From CALGSZ01 sp042408955 (lineage in GTDB: Bacteria > Chloroflexota > Chloroflexia > Thermomicrobiales > UBA6265), in assembly GCA_042408955.1 (NCBI GenBank), contig JBHOQQ010000087.1, positions 8,976 to 72,975 of the forward strand: 64,000 bases of DNA, given 5' to 3'. The notes below the pieces were generated by a model. The model ran no database searches, was not told where the DNA came from, and worked only from the letters and a program-made list of their open reading frames with translations. Within the stretch, counting starts at the first letter, position 1, and each line of letters opens with the position of its first letter. Below, one piece after another: positions 34,532 to 43,396 of this stretch. Both the position numbers and the translations under genes were made by a program.

Positions 34532-36220
34532 ATGACCAGTGACACTGGCTTCGCCACCCCAATCGCCCTGGATCGCGACCTGTTCATGCGGCGGTTCATC
34601 GCGAGTCTTGGCCACCTGAATGAAGGCGTGCTTGGCAGCGATGTCGCCGGCGCTTACATCATGAACGTCGGCCTTTCCATGGGCGCGGCGATCGAAGCCG
34701 AATATAAGCGATTCTGGGGCATCGAGCGTCCCTTCACGCTCAACGAATACGCACACGTTATCGTCGACCTCAAGCAAAAGATCCAAGGGAATTTCTCTTT
34801 GGTGTCTAAATCGGCTGAGAAGGTCGTAGTTCGCACGACATCAAGTCCATCTGACGCGTTTGTTCGTCAGTCTCCGTCGCTCTGCTTCATGACCAGCGCG
34901 GTTTTCGGCGGCATTGCGGCAAGGAATTTTGGCTATGCAAAAGTCGTGCTCCATAAGCGCATTGCCTTGGGTGACGATGGGTGCTTTGTCACCGTTCACA
35001 TCCAACGAACGTCGGAGGCTGAAGCGAGCGTCGGCCGGGAGTATTACCCAGACGTAGATGGCGCAAGTCCGGATATTGGCGAGCAGTTACACCTCATGGA
35101 CCGATTACGCACGTTGCGGTCAGAACTTAGTGATATGCAGTCCCGATGGGAAGGAATTATCCACGCCGCTGCCGAAGCGATCACCGTCGTGCGCCTTGAT
35201 GGCCGCATCGAGTTCGCAAACGCCCAATGGCGGGATCTGCTGTGCATCGAGGGCGCGGAACTCGCCGGCAACCGTTTTGTCAGCCTTGTCCACCCGGATG
35301 ATCAAGACACCATCGAGCAGCTTGGCCAGCGCCTCACGGCGGGAGAGCGGCTGGCAGGCTTTCCTCCTCGCGGCCTGCACCGGTCCGGCGCCTGGCGAGA
35401 TGTACTCCTGAGCGGGGGACCGATCCGGGATGAGGTCGGGCACATCCAAGCAACGCTGATCATCGCCCGTGATGTCACACATGAGCGGCAAGCCGAGCGC
35501 CTGAAAGACGAATTCCTCACGGCCGCCTCCCCCGAGATCCGCACGCCAATCGCGACGGTCAAGGGAATGACTCAACTCTTATTGCTCACACTTGAGCGCC
35601 AGGAGGCAATCGACAAGGCGGATCTCCGTGACCGGCTGAACACCTTGGTCCAAGAGGTGGACCGGCTCGCGCTCCTCAGCCGGAATCTCCTCGACGTCGT
35701 ACGCCTGCAAGGTCAACAGTTGCACCTTGCTGTCGCTCGGGACGACCTCAACCGCATCACACACGCGGCTGTCGCTCGAAACCGTCACCGAGCCATCACC
35801 AGCGCCGGCGCCATGCGCTTGCGATGTAGCACACTGACGGACCCGGTGCCTGTCATGGCCGACAGCGACCGTCTCGGTCAAGCGCTCGATCACCTCATTG
35901 CCGACGCGCTCAACTACTCACCGCCTGATAGTATTGTTGACGTTGTCGTAGCACGAGGTGATGAGGTAGCGCAGGTACGCATCATCGATCGAGGCATCGG
36001 TCTCCCCGAACAGGACCTCACAAAGGTAACTGCGCCCTTTACACGAGCCTCAAACGTCTCAGTCGCCAATCATCCGGGCCTCGGTCTTCAGCTCTATTTG
36101 GCGCGCGTCATCGTCGAGGCCCACGATGGACGCATTTCTTTGACCAGCCAGCCCGGTCGTGGCACAACGGCGCTGGTCACCTTGCCACTAGCCCCTGATG
36201 TGACGCCGATCAATGCCTGA
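34532..36220 (+). CDS. Sensor histidine kinase-like protein with degenerate H-box
   Basis: 562-residue cytoplasmic sensor. N-terminal domain (about residues 1-170; LKQKIQGNFSLV, SLCFMTSAVFGGIAARNFGYAKVVLHKRIA) resembles the methanogen-output-type sensory domain (MetOD1). A PAS domain follows (about 205-320), then a dimerisation helix and HATPase domain. The H-box reads TAASPEIRTPI: the phospho-acceptor His of SHELRTP is Pro (codon CCC at 35531-35533). The N-box reads DHLIADALNYSP, with Asp where the Mg-binding Asn of the xNA motif normally is. G1 (DRGIGLP) and G2 (GLGLQLY) remain. No transmembrane helix is seen. ATG 34532 is preferred (AGGGA 9 nt upstream), although GTG 34496 and ATG 34502 are in frame. 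It overlaps the receiver gene by 8 bp. Confidence 0.8.
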   Translation: MTSDTGFATPIALDRDLFMRRFIASLGHLNEGVLGSDVAGAYIMNVGLSMGAAIEAEYKRFWGIERPFTLNEYAHVIVDLKQKIQGNFSLVSKSAEKVVVRTTSSPSDAFVRQSPSLCFMTSAVFGGIAARNFGYAKVVLHKRIALGDDGCFVTVHIQRTSEAEASVGREYYPDVDGASPDIGEQLHLMDRLRTLRSELSDMQSRWEGIIHAAAEAITVVRLDGRIEFANAQWRDLLCIEGAELAGNRFVSLVHPDDQDTIEQLGQRLTAGERLAGFPPRGLHRSGAWRDVLLSGGPIRDEVGHIQATLIIARDVTHERQAERLKDEFLTAASPEIRTPIATVKGMTQLLLLTLERQEAIDKADLRDRLNTLVQEVDRLALLSRNLLDVVRLQGQQLHLAVARDDLNRITHAAVARNRHRAITSAGAMRLRCSTLTDPVPVMADSDRLGQALDHLIADALNYSPPDSIVDVVVARGDEVAQVRIIDRGIGLPEQDLTKVTAPFTRASNVSVANHPGLGLQLYLARVIVEAHDGRISLTSQPGRGTTALVTLPLAPDVTPINA

Positions 36221-36587
36221 GCAGGTTCTCATCATTGAAGACGATATGGGCCTGCGCGAGACACTCCGGCAACTCCTGGAGCTCGATGGCTATGACGTGG
36301 CAACCGCATCCGACGGCATCGAGGGCATCGAGCGCTTTGAGACAGGCACCACAAGTGTCGTGGTTCTCGATCTGATGATGCCCCGCCTGGACGGCTTTGG
36401 CTTTGCCAGTGAGCTGGAACGCCGGGGCTGGCGCAAAACCACATCCATCCTGGTGCTCACGGCCGATGGCCGAGCACAAGAAAAGGCAGCACGAGTGGGC
36501 GCGGACGCTTGGTTGGAAAAGCCATTCGATGTGTTGGTATTTCTTGAGAAGGTCGCAAAATTGGCACGCCGAGCTAGCAGTCCATGA
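36213..36587 (+). CDS. Single-domain response regulator (receiver only)
   Basis: 124-residue CheY-like receiver without an output domain. All receiver residues are present: acidic pair in LIIEDDMG, phospho-acceptor Asp in VVLDLMMPRLDG (about residue 53), Thr in LVLTADG, Lys in LEKPFDVL. Translation starts at ATG 36213 inside the last codons of the sensor gene, so the two are coupled. Because the sensor lacks the phospho-acceptor His, this receiver may be phosphorylated by another kinase, or only bound by this one. Confidence 0.85.
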   Translation: MPEQVLIIEDDMGLRETLRQLLELDGYDVATASDGIEGIERFETGTTSVVVLDLMMPRLDGFGFASELERRGWRKTTSILVLTADGRAQEKAARVGADAWLEKPFDVLVFLEKVAKLARRASSP

Positions 36588-37296
36588 TTCGTCCTGGCCC
36601 TTAGCGGCTAGCGCTGAGGTCACAAATCTGGCGGCAGAGGCTGCAAGCGGTGTCCACTATTGACGCTGGTTGGCACGGCGCCACCTGGCCCGCCGAAGGC
36701 AACACCGCGATAGGCGTGAAGCATTCGGACCTCGTCATCGCCGGTTGCTGGCAAGCGGCGATGATTGCACAAGCCGATATCGTCTCAGGGACTGGAGCGG
36801 TGGAAAGGATCGGACGCGCTGCGCGAATGTCCGGCTCGTGGCCGCGGCCAGCGCTCGAAGCGCTCAGACGCGGTTGAGATTCCCACGCGCTGAACTGCGA
36901 CTACCAGCGACGACATCAACTGACCTGAAAATTGAATGGCGTCAGTCAGTGCTGGAGGTCCGGCCTGATCTTGGAGCATGGCGCTGACTCCCTTCTGGCC
37001 TTGCAGCACACCCGCACAACGAACGAGCAGACGTAAAGCCGATAACTCGGAGAGAGTCTGGCGCTCGACGCTCGTTCCGGGATCCAGCAGCCCCAGCACA
37101 AACAACGTCCATTGCTGGCATTCGCAACAGCATCGTTGATGGCATTGCCTATCAGGGGTGACACTGGTGAGGGTCACAATCATGCCATACTTACACCACG
37201 ATCCGAGCGTCCTTGTGGCAAACCAACCGTAGGCGCATGCTTGAGCCGAAGCGATCGAACGGCGGAGCGCCCGAAGAGACGGAGAGGAGAGACCTA
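36588..37296. other. Gene-free region downstream of receiver
   Basis: I see no supported gene in these 709 bp. A 238-codon minus-strand frame spans part of it but runs antisense into the zinc-ribbon gene and has no ribosome site or family features. The region may hold decayed sequence. Confidence 0.35.
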
Positions 37297-38139
37297 ATGG
37301 TTGATCGATGCCCAAATTGTGGACAAACGGTGCGCCCTGGCGCGAGGTTCTGCACAAGCTGTGGATTTCGCCTTCCAGAGCAGGCCCCGCCGGAGCAGCC
37401 GCCAGCGGTGGGACGGTCGCCGTTTGCGACGACCTCGACGGTTGCGCCATGGTGGAAGTCAACACAGCCTGGTGAGGCACCGGCCGAAACGCCAAGTGCA
37501 CCTACCATGCCTCAAGAAAGCGAGGCTACGCCGGCCGGTGTGGAGGCAGCGGCGGCTGAGGCGGCTTCCGCATCCGCACCAGAGGTGCTCCCCCAGGAAG
37601 CGGAGGCTCCTGCGGCGGATGCCGCCCCGGAGGCCGTTGAGGCGGCCCCGGCACCTGAGGAGGTGCCGGCTTGGGAGTCGCACGTACCCGCAGGGGAAGA
37701 GTTCGAGGCGCCACCGGTGAGTGAGCGATCCCTGTGGGAGGAAACCGTGGCAGAAGTAACCGCGTTGCGGCAGCGACACGAGGCTGTTGCATTGGGCGAA
37801 GCTGGTGTGGCCGAAGCCGGCGAGCTACTCCAACGTGCTGAAGAGCTGTTGGATCAACTGCGGGCGTTGTTGCCGCAACTAGCGGCACGCGGCACGGTGG
37901 TGGTTGATCCAGAGGCTGTCGCCGCTGGATTGGAGGCAGCCCGCGAAGAGCTTGCCATGAAGCGCGCCACGTTTGACACGCTGGGCGAGGTCGCAGAGCG
38001 CGCTCGTGCCCACCCGCGTGATCTCGATGTGATGCTCGATCTCGTGGCTCGAGCGGAGGATATCATCGCGCTCAAGGCCGCATATACGCGGGCGCTTGCC
38101 GCGATTGACGATGCGCTGGCGGCACTGCGCAAGCGCTGA
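37297..38139 (+). CDS. Zinc-ribbon protein with Ala/Pro/Glu-rich linker and helical C-terminus
   Basis: 280-residue protein. N-terminal zinc ribbon: CPNCGQTVRPGARFCTSCG (residues 4-22, four Cys). It is followed by a low-complexity acidic linker (about residues 28-150, rich in Pro, Ala, Glu) and a C-terminal helical domain (about 155-280) with heptad-like Leu/Ala/Glu pattern (EAGELLQRAEELLDQLRALLPQLA). No membrane helix. ATG 37297 has GGAGAGGAG 8 nt upstream; 28 residues of upstream open frame are left out. The linker is similar to those of thermomicrobial scaffold proteins. Function unknown; the fold suggests protein or nucleic acid binding. Confidence 0.75.
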   Translation: MVDRCPNCGQTVRPGARFCTSCGFRLPEQAPPEQPPAVGRSPFATTSTVAPWWKSTQPGEAPAETPSAPTMPQESEATPAGVEAAAAEAASASAPEVLPQEAEAPAADAAPEAVEAAPAPEEVPAWESHVPAGEEFEAPPVSERSLWEETVAEVTALRQRHEAVALGEAGVAEAGELLQRAEELLDQLRALLPQLAARGTVVVDPEAVAAGLEAAREELAMKRATFDTLGEVAERARAHPRDLDVMLDLVARAEDIIALKAAYTRALAAIDDALAALRKR

Positions 38140-38269
38140 GCTCTGGCAAATACGTGCCACGCGCCGTACCTGTTGAGCAGGGCCGAAGCGCGGGCCTTGA
38201 GGCCCGCGCTCCTACCCACATGATTGCCCTCCGGATGCGAGGAAATTCCAATGGCAGGAAGCATCCGAG

Positions 38270-38809
38270 CTAATCTGCTGCCATCGTATCGGACTTGCGT
38301 TGCAAACGGCTGAGCGGTGAGACACTCGGCGTCTCAACGAAATCCTTCCCCGCGTTCGAAACAGCCCGGCGCGGGTTATGCGCCCCTGAGCGCTGGCTCT
38401 TCAGCAATACCTTGGGATCGACACGCGCAAATTGCTTCTTATCAAACTCAAGTGCGCTCGCGACCCGCTCAGCGAACTGAATCCGGTTGATCGTCAGGAA
38501 GACTGCGCTTCCGGCTGTTTTATCCACGAGCTCTGGCGGCAGCAGCACCCAGCGCTGCTCTCCATCAACCGCAATGACGAGATCCTCAACCTCACCAGAT
38601 ATGTCGTTGACGACGACTTTCTTGAGCGTGCCAACTTTGCCGTCGGTAGCGTAGACCGCGCCGTTCCGCTCGTAGCGAATGTTATGATCGCGCCGCAAGA
38701 GCAGCTCGGGCGGAATCCCCGGACTGTCGTCCTGCATCCGGCGCTTTTGTTTTGCTGTCCCTTGTGACTTCGCCCCCTGGGGCGTTGACGGCCCAGACAA
38801 TAGGCGCAT
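38270..38809 (-). CDS. PRC-barrel domain protein
   Basis: 179-residue cytoplasmic protein. After a basic, Gln/Lys-rich N-terminus, a PRC-barrel unit is visible at about residues 48-110 (YATDGKVGTLKKVVVNDISGEVEDLVI, then the WVLLPPELV strand). The C-terminal half is basic and Ser-rich with no recognised motif. ATG 38809 has GGAGG 6 nt upstream. It lies 21 bp downstream of the DUF1002 protein gene and is probably cotranscribed. PRC barrels mediate RNA or protein contacts (as in RimM or photosynthetic H-subunits); role here unknown. Confidence 0.7.
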   Translation of the reverse strand: MRLLSGPSTPQGAKSQGTAKQKRRMQDDSPGIPPELLLRRDHNIRYERNGAVYATDGKVGTLKKVVVNDISGEVEDLVIAVDGEQRWVLLPPELVDKTAGSAVFLTINRIQFAERVASALEFDKKQFARVDPKVLLKSQRSGAHNPRRAVSNAGKDFVETPSVSPLSRLQRKSDTMAAD

Positions 38810-38830
38810 CGCTCACCTCCGGTCTTCCAC

Positions 38831-40294
38831 TCAGGCCGCGGCTATGCGCTTGACCACGAAGGGATCGCGATCGATCTTGCCGCGCACGACGATCAATCCT
38901 CCGAGAAGTCCCAGCGCTGGTACCAGCCACCAGAGCTTCGCCATCCTTGCCAGAACGCTGACTGGCGCTGCCGTCGCGACGATTTCCCGCACCTGTTGCG
39001 TGTTGCCATCAACCGTCAAGGTCGCGGAATCACCCTTGACCAGCGCTCCGAGCTCGGAAGCCTTCCCGTCGCGGGTGACTCTTGCATCGGCATCGACCGT
39101 GTACGTTACGGGATCCTGGCGACCAACTGGCTTGATGGTGAGCTGATCCCCATCGACGCGCGAGATCGTTCCGGTGACAGCGAATGGTGCGGGAGTCGGC
39201 GTCGGCAGTGGCGGCGGCGTCGCAGTCGGCTGTGCTGCGGCAGTCGCCGTCATTGCCGCGATTGCCTGCTGAGTCGCCGCTGCGGCTTGCGCCGTGGCAG
39301 TCAGGGCCGCCTCGGCCTCAGCCGTGGCAGTGAGCGCCCGCCGGGCTTCGGCCGTTGCCGTCTTTGCGGCCGCTGCCTGCGCGGTCGCCGTTTGCCGGGC
39401 ACGCCGGATTGCGATGCCCTCGCCTGTCATGGTGATCCGCGTGTTGTCCTCGTTGTACGTAATCGTCCAACCGGCGGAGAAGGTGCTCCAGTCGATATCA
39501 GCCTTCGCGAGCCGGACGAACAGATCAATAAGCTGGGCCCGCTTGTCTTCCGGAAAGGCAATGCCGGCGGCAGTTTCCTGAGCTCTGAGCGCGGCGTCGA
39601 TATCGCTTTTCTTCTTCAGTCCGTCAATGACGATCGTCTTCTGAGTTTCAAGGATCACATTGGCTGCCGGCTGCACCCCATCGGTCGCACCGGGGAAGCT
39701 GCTTATCGCCTGCCCGATTTCGGCCGTGAGCGCGAGCTCTTCGAGCGCAAGCCGCTGCCGCTCCTTGGATGTGTTGCCGCTTGCGCAGGGCGCCAGATCC
39801 CAAGTCTTGAAGACACCGGCCAGCGCCGTCGTGCCGAGCGCGCTCGAATCGTAGGGACCAGAAACGACCAGCGTGGCATCGCCGATGCCTGCTGTCACCA
39901 GCGCCATCGCGTACATGCTGGGAGTCACGAGCGAGATGTTGCGAGTTTGGACTTCCAAGCCCTCTCCCAAATCGCGGCAGCTGAGCGCTGTTGACGAGTA
40001 AGCTCCCGTCACCCCTTGGCCGATGTCGTCGAGAATGCCCTTCATGGCCTCGTTCGTCTCGGCCTCAGTGATCGTGTAAACCTTATCATTCGGTCCCTTT
40101 TTGAAGAAATCGAGCATTTCCTGGCGCTGAGCATCGGAAAGACTCTCGCCAAGCGTAATGACCTTACCCTTCTTGGCGGCAAATCCGGCCTGCCCGGCCA
40201 CCGAGGCCACGATTGCCAAGGCCAGCCCAATCGCCGTCATCCACCGGAAGAACCGGAGCTGGCGTTGTGCAGCAGCACCCGTGTCATCATGCAT
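38831..40294 (-). CDS. DUF1002-family exported protein with TATA-repeat linker and C-terminal anchor
   Basis: 487-residue protein. Signal or anchor helix at about residues 19-40; DUF1002 domain at about residues 45-245 (ITLGESLSDAQRQEML start, MYAMALVTAGIGDATLVVSGPYDSSALGTTALAGVF core). Then a helical Ala/Thr-rich linker with TATA recurring about every 10-11 residues (about 300-370), a Pro/Thr stretch (PTATPPPLPTPTPAP), a small beta domain resembling DUF5666 (GTISRVDGDQLTI to QQVREIVA), and a C-terminal membrane helix (LWWLVPALGLLGGLIVV) with basic tail. ATG 40294 is chosen with GGGGAG about 10 nt upstream. Probably a surface protein tethered at the membrane; function of DUF1002 is not known to me. 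Confidence 0.78.
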   Translation of the reverse strand: MHDDTGAAAQRQLRFFRWMTAIGLALAIVASVAGQAGFAAKKGKVITLGESLSDAQRQEMLDFFKKGPNDKVYTITEAETNEAMKGILDDIGQGVTGAYSSTALSCRDLGEGLEVQTRNISLVTPSMYAMALVTAGIGDATLVVSGPYDSSALGTTALAGVFKTWDLAPCASGNTSKERQRLALEELALTAEIGQAISSFPGATDGVQPAANVILETQKTIVIDGLKKKSDIDAALRAQETAAGIAFPEDKRAQLIDLFVRLAKADIDWSTFSAGWTITYNEDNTRITMTGEGIAIRRARQTATAQAAAAKTATAEARRALTATAEAEAALTATAQAAAATQQAIAAMTATAAAQPTATPPPLPTPTPAPFAVTGTISRVDGDQLTIKPVGRQDPVTYTVDADARVTRDGKASELGALVKGDSATLTVDGNTQQVREIVATAAPVSVLARMAKLWWLVPALGLLGGLIVVRGKIDRDPFVVKRIAAA

Positions 40295-40508
40295 CGTTCG
40301 AGAGCTCCCCGTACCGAGTTCGCGAGGCAGACGCGCATCCAAGCGCCCAGTTTGCGCTGCTTGTTAGGCGGACAGCCGTCGCTGACCGTCCCTCGCCATA
40401 CTAGCCCGGATTGCGCACGAGGGGTGTGACCAGATAGTCCCGTTTGCCGAACAGCGGCGCTCGCGCGTGCGCCGGCATGTCGTACGAAGCAATGTAGGCG
40501 CATCCACG

Positions 40509-41741
40509 CTAGCCCACGAGGTACCGCACCATGCCGAGCACGGCCCCGCCAGCAATGAGCCATACCGAATTCACTGGACGCCGCCAGAGGAGCGCGACGC
40601 ACACGAGCGCAATCACCGCTGTCGGCACGTCAACGATGGCTTCCTCGCCCAGACGGAGTGTTACAGCCGCCATCAGGCCAAGCGCGGCGACGTTGACATC
40701 ATCCAGGAGTTGCCCCAGGGCGGGCTGCTGGCGCATGCGCCGAATGAGCGGATGAGTCAGGCCGACGAAGCAGAATGCTGGAAGGAAAATGCCAATCGTC
40801 GCCAGAATTGCCCCGAGCCATCCTCCTACCACGTAGCCGATGAACGTGGCGGTCGAAAAGACCGGCCCCGGCGTGACATTGCCGACCGCGACCGCGTCGA
40901 GCAATTGGTCGTCCGTCAGCCATCGGTAACGAACGACAAAGTCGTTATGCAGGAAGGCGAGCAAGACATAGCCCGATCCGTAGAGGGTAGCCCCGATCTT
41001 GAGGAAGGTCAGGAACAACCGCAGCCCGGAATAGGGTACTCCTGCCGCCACCGCTGCTAGTGGCAACAGCACCGTAGGAAGAACGGGACCCGCAAGCGCG
41101 AACGACCAGGTTCCTGCCCGGTATTCAGCGGCGATGCGCCGAATCATGAAGAGCGCGGCCGCGCCGCCAAAGAGCAGCGCGAGCTCGTTGATCCCGAGAA
41201 GGTAGAGGACGACCACTACCGTCGCGCCAAACACGTGGATCTTGCCCTTGATCGCGACGGCGCTGAGCCGCCACAGTGCCTGCGCCACGATGGCGACCAC
41301 TGCCGGCTTGATGCCATAGAGGAGCCAGCTTCCAACCGGCGTGGCGCCAAAGCGCACGTAGAGCCAGGCGAACACGAGCGTCAGCAACGCCGCTGGGGCG
41401 ATAAAGCAGACGCCGGCGATGATCAACCCCCACCGCCCGGCCCGCTCGTGGCCCACGTGCATTACCACCTCGGTAGAATTCGGGCCAGGGATCAGGTTGG
41501 TCGCTCCGAGCAAGTCGAGGAAATGCCCATCGGTGAGCCAGCGGCGACGCTCAACGACCTCGTGCCGCAGCATCGCGATGTGTGCCGCCGGACCACCGAA
41601 CGCGGTCAAGCCGAGCTTGAGTGCCAAGAGGGCCACGGAACGCACGTCTCCGGATTCACTGAGTTGACCGGCGTTTGTGACCGCGCGCCGGGCCCGGCTG
41701 ACAATCTTGCTGGTCACTGCCTCTTTCTCGCTTGAAAACAC
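40509..41741 (-). CDS. chrA: Chromate transporter family protein (two-domain)
   Basis: 410-residue membrane protein of the CHR family, long form with two homologous halves. Half 1: ALKLGLTAFGGPAAHIAMLRHEVVERRRWL and GATNLIPGPNSTEV; half 2: FLKIGATLYGSGYVLLAFLHNDFVV and VAVGNVTPGPVFSTATFIGYVVGG. These FGG/GPNS and YGSGY/GPVFST pairs are the family hallmark. About ten to twelve helices. CHR proteins export chromate in resistant bacteria; many family members have unknown anion specificity. Isolated gene, divergent from the DUF1989 gene by 93 bp. Confidence 0.87.
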   Translation of the reverse strand: MFSSEKEAVTSKIVSRARRAVTNAGQLSESGDVRSVALLALKLGLTAFGGPAAHIAMLRHEVVERRRWLTDGHFLDLLGATNLIPGPNSTEVVMHVGHERAGRWGLIIAGVCFIAPAALLTLVFAWLYVRFGATPVGSWLLYGIKPAVVAIVAQALWRLSAVAIKGKIHVFGATVVVVLYLLGINELALLFGGAAALFMIRRIAAEYRAGTWSFALAGPVLPTVLLPLAAVAAGVPYSGLRLFLTFLKIGATLYGSGYVLLAFLHNDFVVRYRWLTDDQLLDAVAVGNVTPGPVFSTATFIGYVVGGWLGAILATIGIFLPAFCFVGLTHPLIRRMRQQPALGQLLDDVNVAALGLMAAVTLRLGEEAIVDVPTAVIALVCVALLWRRPVNSVWLIAGGAVLGMVRYLVG

Positions 41742-41834
41742 ACTGATGACCGCTACGGTATCATTTCACGCGCTCCGAGCCACCGTGCAACTAGCCGGTG
41801 ATGCTATGCCTGTTCGGGTAGAAAGAGGACGTGC

Positions 41835-42452
41835 GTGAGTCAGGTGCTCCTTGGCCGCATGGCCATTAAAGCGCGACAGATTAAACCAGGGGAAGCGTTC
41901 GGCGCCGAGGTTCAAGCTGGCCAGCTCATCCAGATTATCACGGTGGAAGGGAAGCAGGTCTCCGACTTCGTCGCCTTCAACGCTGCCGATCCTGCCGAAC
42001 ACCTTTCCACGGGCGTCACGCGCTCGAAAAATAGCTCGATCATGCTCCAAAAAGGGATGGCGATCTATTCGAACCGTCGCAACCCGATGTTCGAACTCGT
42101 CGAGGATAGCGTCGGGCGCCATGACATGTTGTTCGCGGCCTGCGACCCGCGGAGGTACAAGGACGACTTCGGCCTGGACGATCACCCAAGCTGCAAAGCG
42201 GCGCTGGCGATGGCGCTCGCGCCCTACGGGATCGACTTCGATCGCATCCCCGATCCGATCAATTGGTTCATGAACGTTTCGATCCTTCAGCGGGGTGAAT
42301 TGGAGATTCGCGAATCGCTGGCCGAGCGCAACGACTTCGTGATCCTGAGAGCGCTCATGGATACGATCATCGGCGTGACCGCGTGCCCGCAGGACCAGAA
42401 CCCGGTCAATGCGTTCAAGCCGACCGATATCCTGACGCGCATCTTTCGCTGA
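41835..42452 (+). CDS. Urea carboxylase-associated family protein (DUF1989)
   Basis: 205-residue protein of the DUF1989 / urea-amidolyase-associated family. Characteristic segments are VEGKQVSDFVAFNAADPAEHLSTGVTR, HDMLFAACDPRRYKDDFG, HPSCKAALAMAL and the Cys-containing ACPQDQNPVNAF; conserved Cys/His residues may bind a metal. GTG 41835 has AGAGGA 6-7 nt upstream. In other bacteria the family clusters with urea carboxylase and nickel or guanidine transport genes; none are adjacent here, so it may act with distant partners. Cytoplasmic, function not established. Confidence 0.8.
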   Translation: MSQVLLGRMAIKARQIKPGEAFGAEVQAGQLIQIITVEGKQVSDFVAFNAADPAEHLSTGVTRSKNSSIMLQKGMAIYSNRRNPMFELVEDSVGRHDMLFAACDPRRYKDDFGLDDHPSCKAALAMALAPYGIDFDRIPDPINWFMNVSILQRGELEIRESLAERNDFVILRALMDTIIGVTACPQDQNPVNAFKPTDILTRIFR

Positions 42453-42797
42453 TCACCGGCGGTTGCTCTAGCCCGCGAGATGACCTCGACCAGCGTGACC
42501 GGTTACGCTTTTTCGGTGCTGTCGCTCAAGGACGTGCACCAGAAGCAGGTGGCCATAGCTTGACGCCCACGTCGAAGCTCGCCGTGCGTGTCCACATCGT
42601 TCTATGAACGAACGTCCCTTCTGGACGCGCTCGCGCCCGACGCAGCATCCGCCCCGGCGCGCTCCCACCCCGCACGCCGCAGTCCCCGGGTCACGGGTCA
42701 CGAAACCCGAGCGAGTGCTCACCATCTGCCCACCCGGTACCCGGCGAGTGACGCTGCCCGGTATGGAGGTGGGTGCGCGCGGGAGCCCCCAGCACCC

Positions 42798-43327
42798 CCG
42801 TCATTCCGAGTGCAGCAAGGGATCTCTCGAGAGGAGCAGTCAGCCGTTAGCCATCGGTGCACCACCGCAGCGTCGCATCCTGATGGCTGATCGCTGAAAC
42901 CTGAGCGCTCGCGCAGCGATCCCGCGCTGCGCACTCCCGCGTGATCGCGAACGGGATGATCGTGTTGGCATCCCCTTTCGACTAGCGCACCCACCACTCC
43001 GTCATTCCGAGCGCAGCGAGGAATCTCTTGCGCTCCCCGTGATTCCGAGCGCACCCCTGTCATTCTGAGCTAAGCCCTCGTCATTCCGAGGCGAAGCCGA
43101 GGAATCTCTCCCGTCCATGCCGAACCCCTGCGGCCGAGGGCTAGATGCGGGCATGAGGCGCCCTGCCCGAGACCCAGAGAGATCCCTCGCTCCGCGCTCA
43201 CGTGCTACCGCGAACAGGATGACGGGTGATAGGGGATGATGCGCAACGGTGACGATCGAACGATAGCCGAGCAACGGCGACGATCGATTCCCTGCACGAC
43301 ACGATCTCGCTGCGCCCGAAATGACGG
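42798..43327. repeat. Cluster of interspersed palindromic-type repeats
   Basis: The 940-bp gap between 42453 and 43396 holds no gene but at least six degenerate copies of a unit built on GTCATTCCGAGCGCAGCG followed by AGGAATCTC. Forward copies: 42798-42830, 43000-43030, 43080-43110, and truncated ones at about 43039-43054 and 43059-43073. Reverse copies: about 43176-43200 (GATCCCTCGCTCCGCGCTCA) and 43302-43327. The unit resembles widely scattered intergenic repeats of Chloroflexota and other bacteria. Confidence 0.7.
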
Positions 43328-43396
43328 GTGCCGGGTGCCGCCCGTTCATGATCCGGCGACGGCGCGCCAGCAGGGTCCCACTCTGTCGCAGGCGAG

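Noticed and set aside
36785..37501. 238-codon minus-strand frame
   Set aside because: No ribosome site or family features, odd Cys/Ser-rich composition, and it runs antisense into the well-supported zinc-ribbon gene.
42904..42999. Possible remnant coding between the repeats
   Set aside because: Frames are interrupted by the repeat units and show no protein-like pattern.
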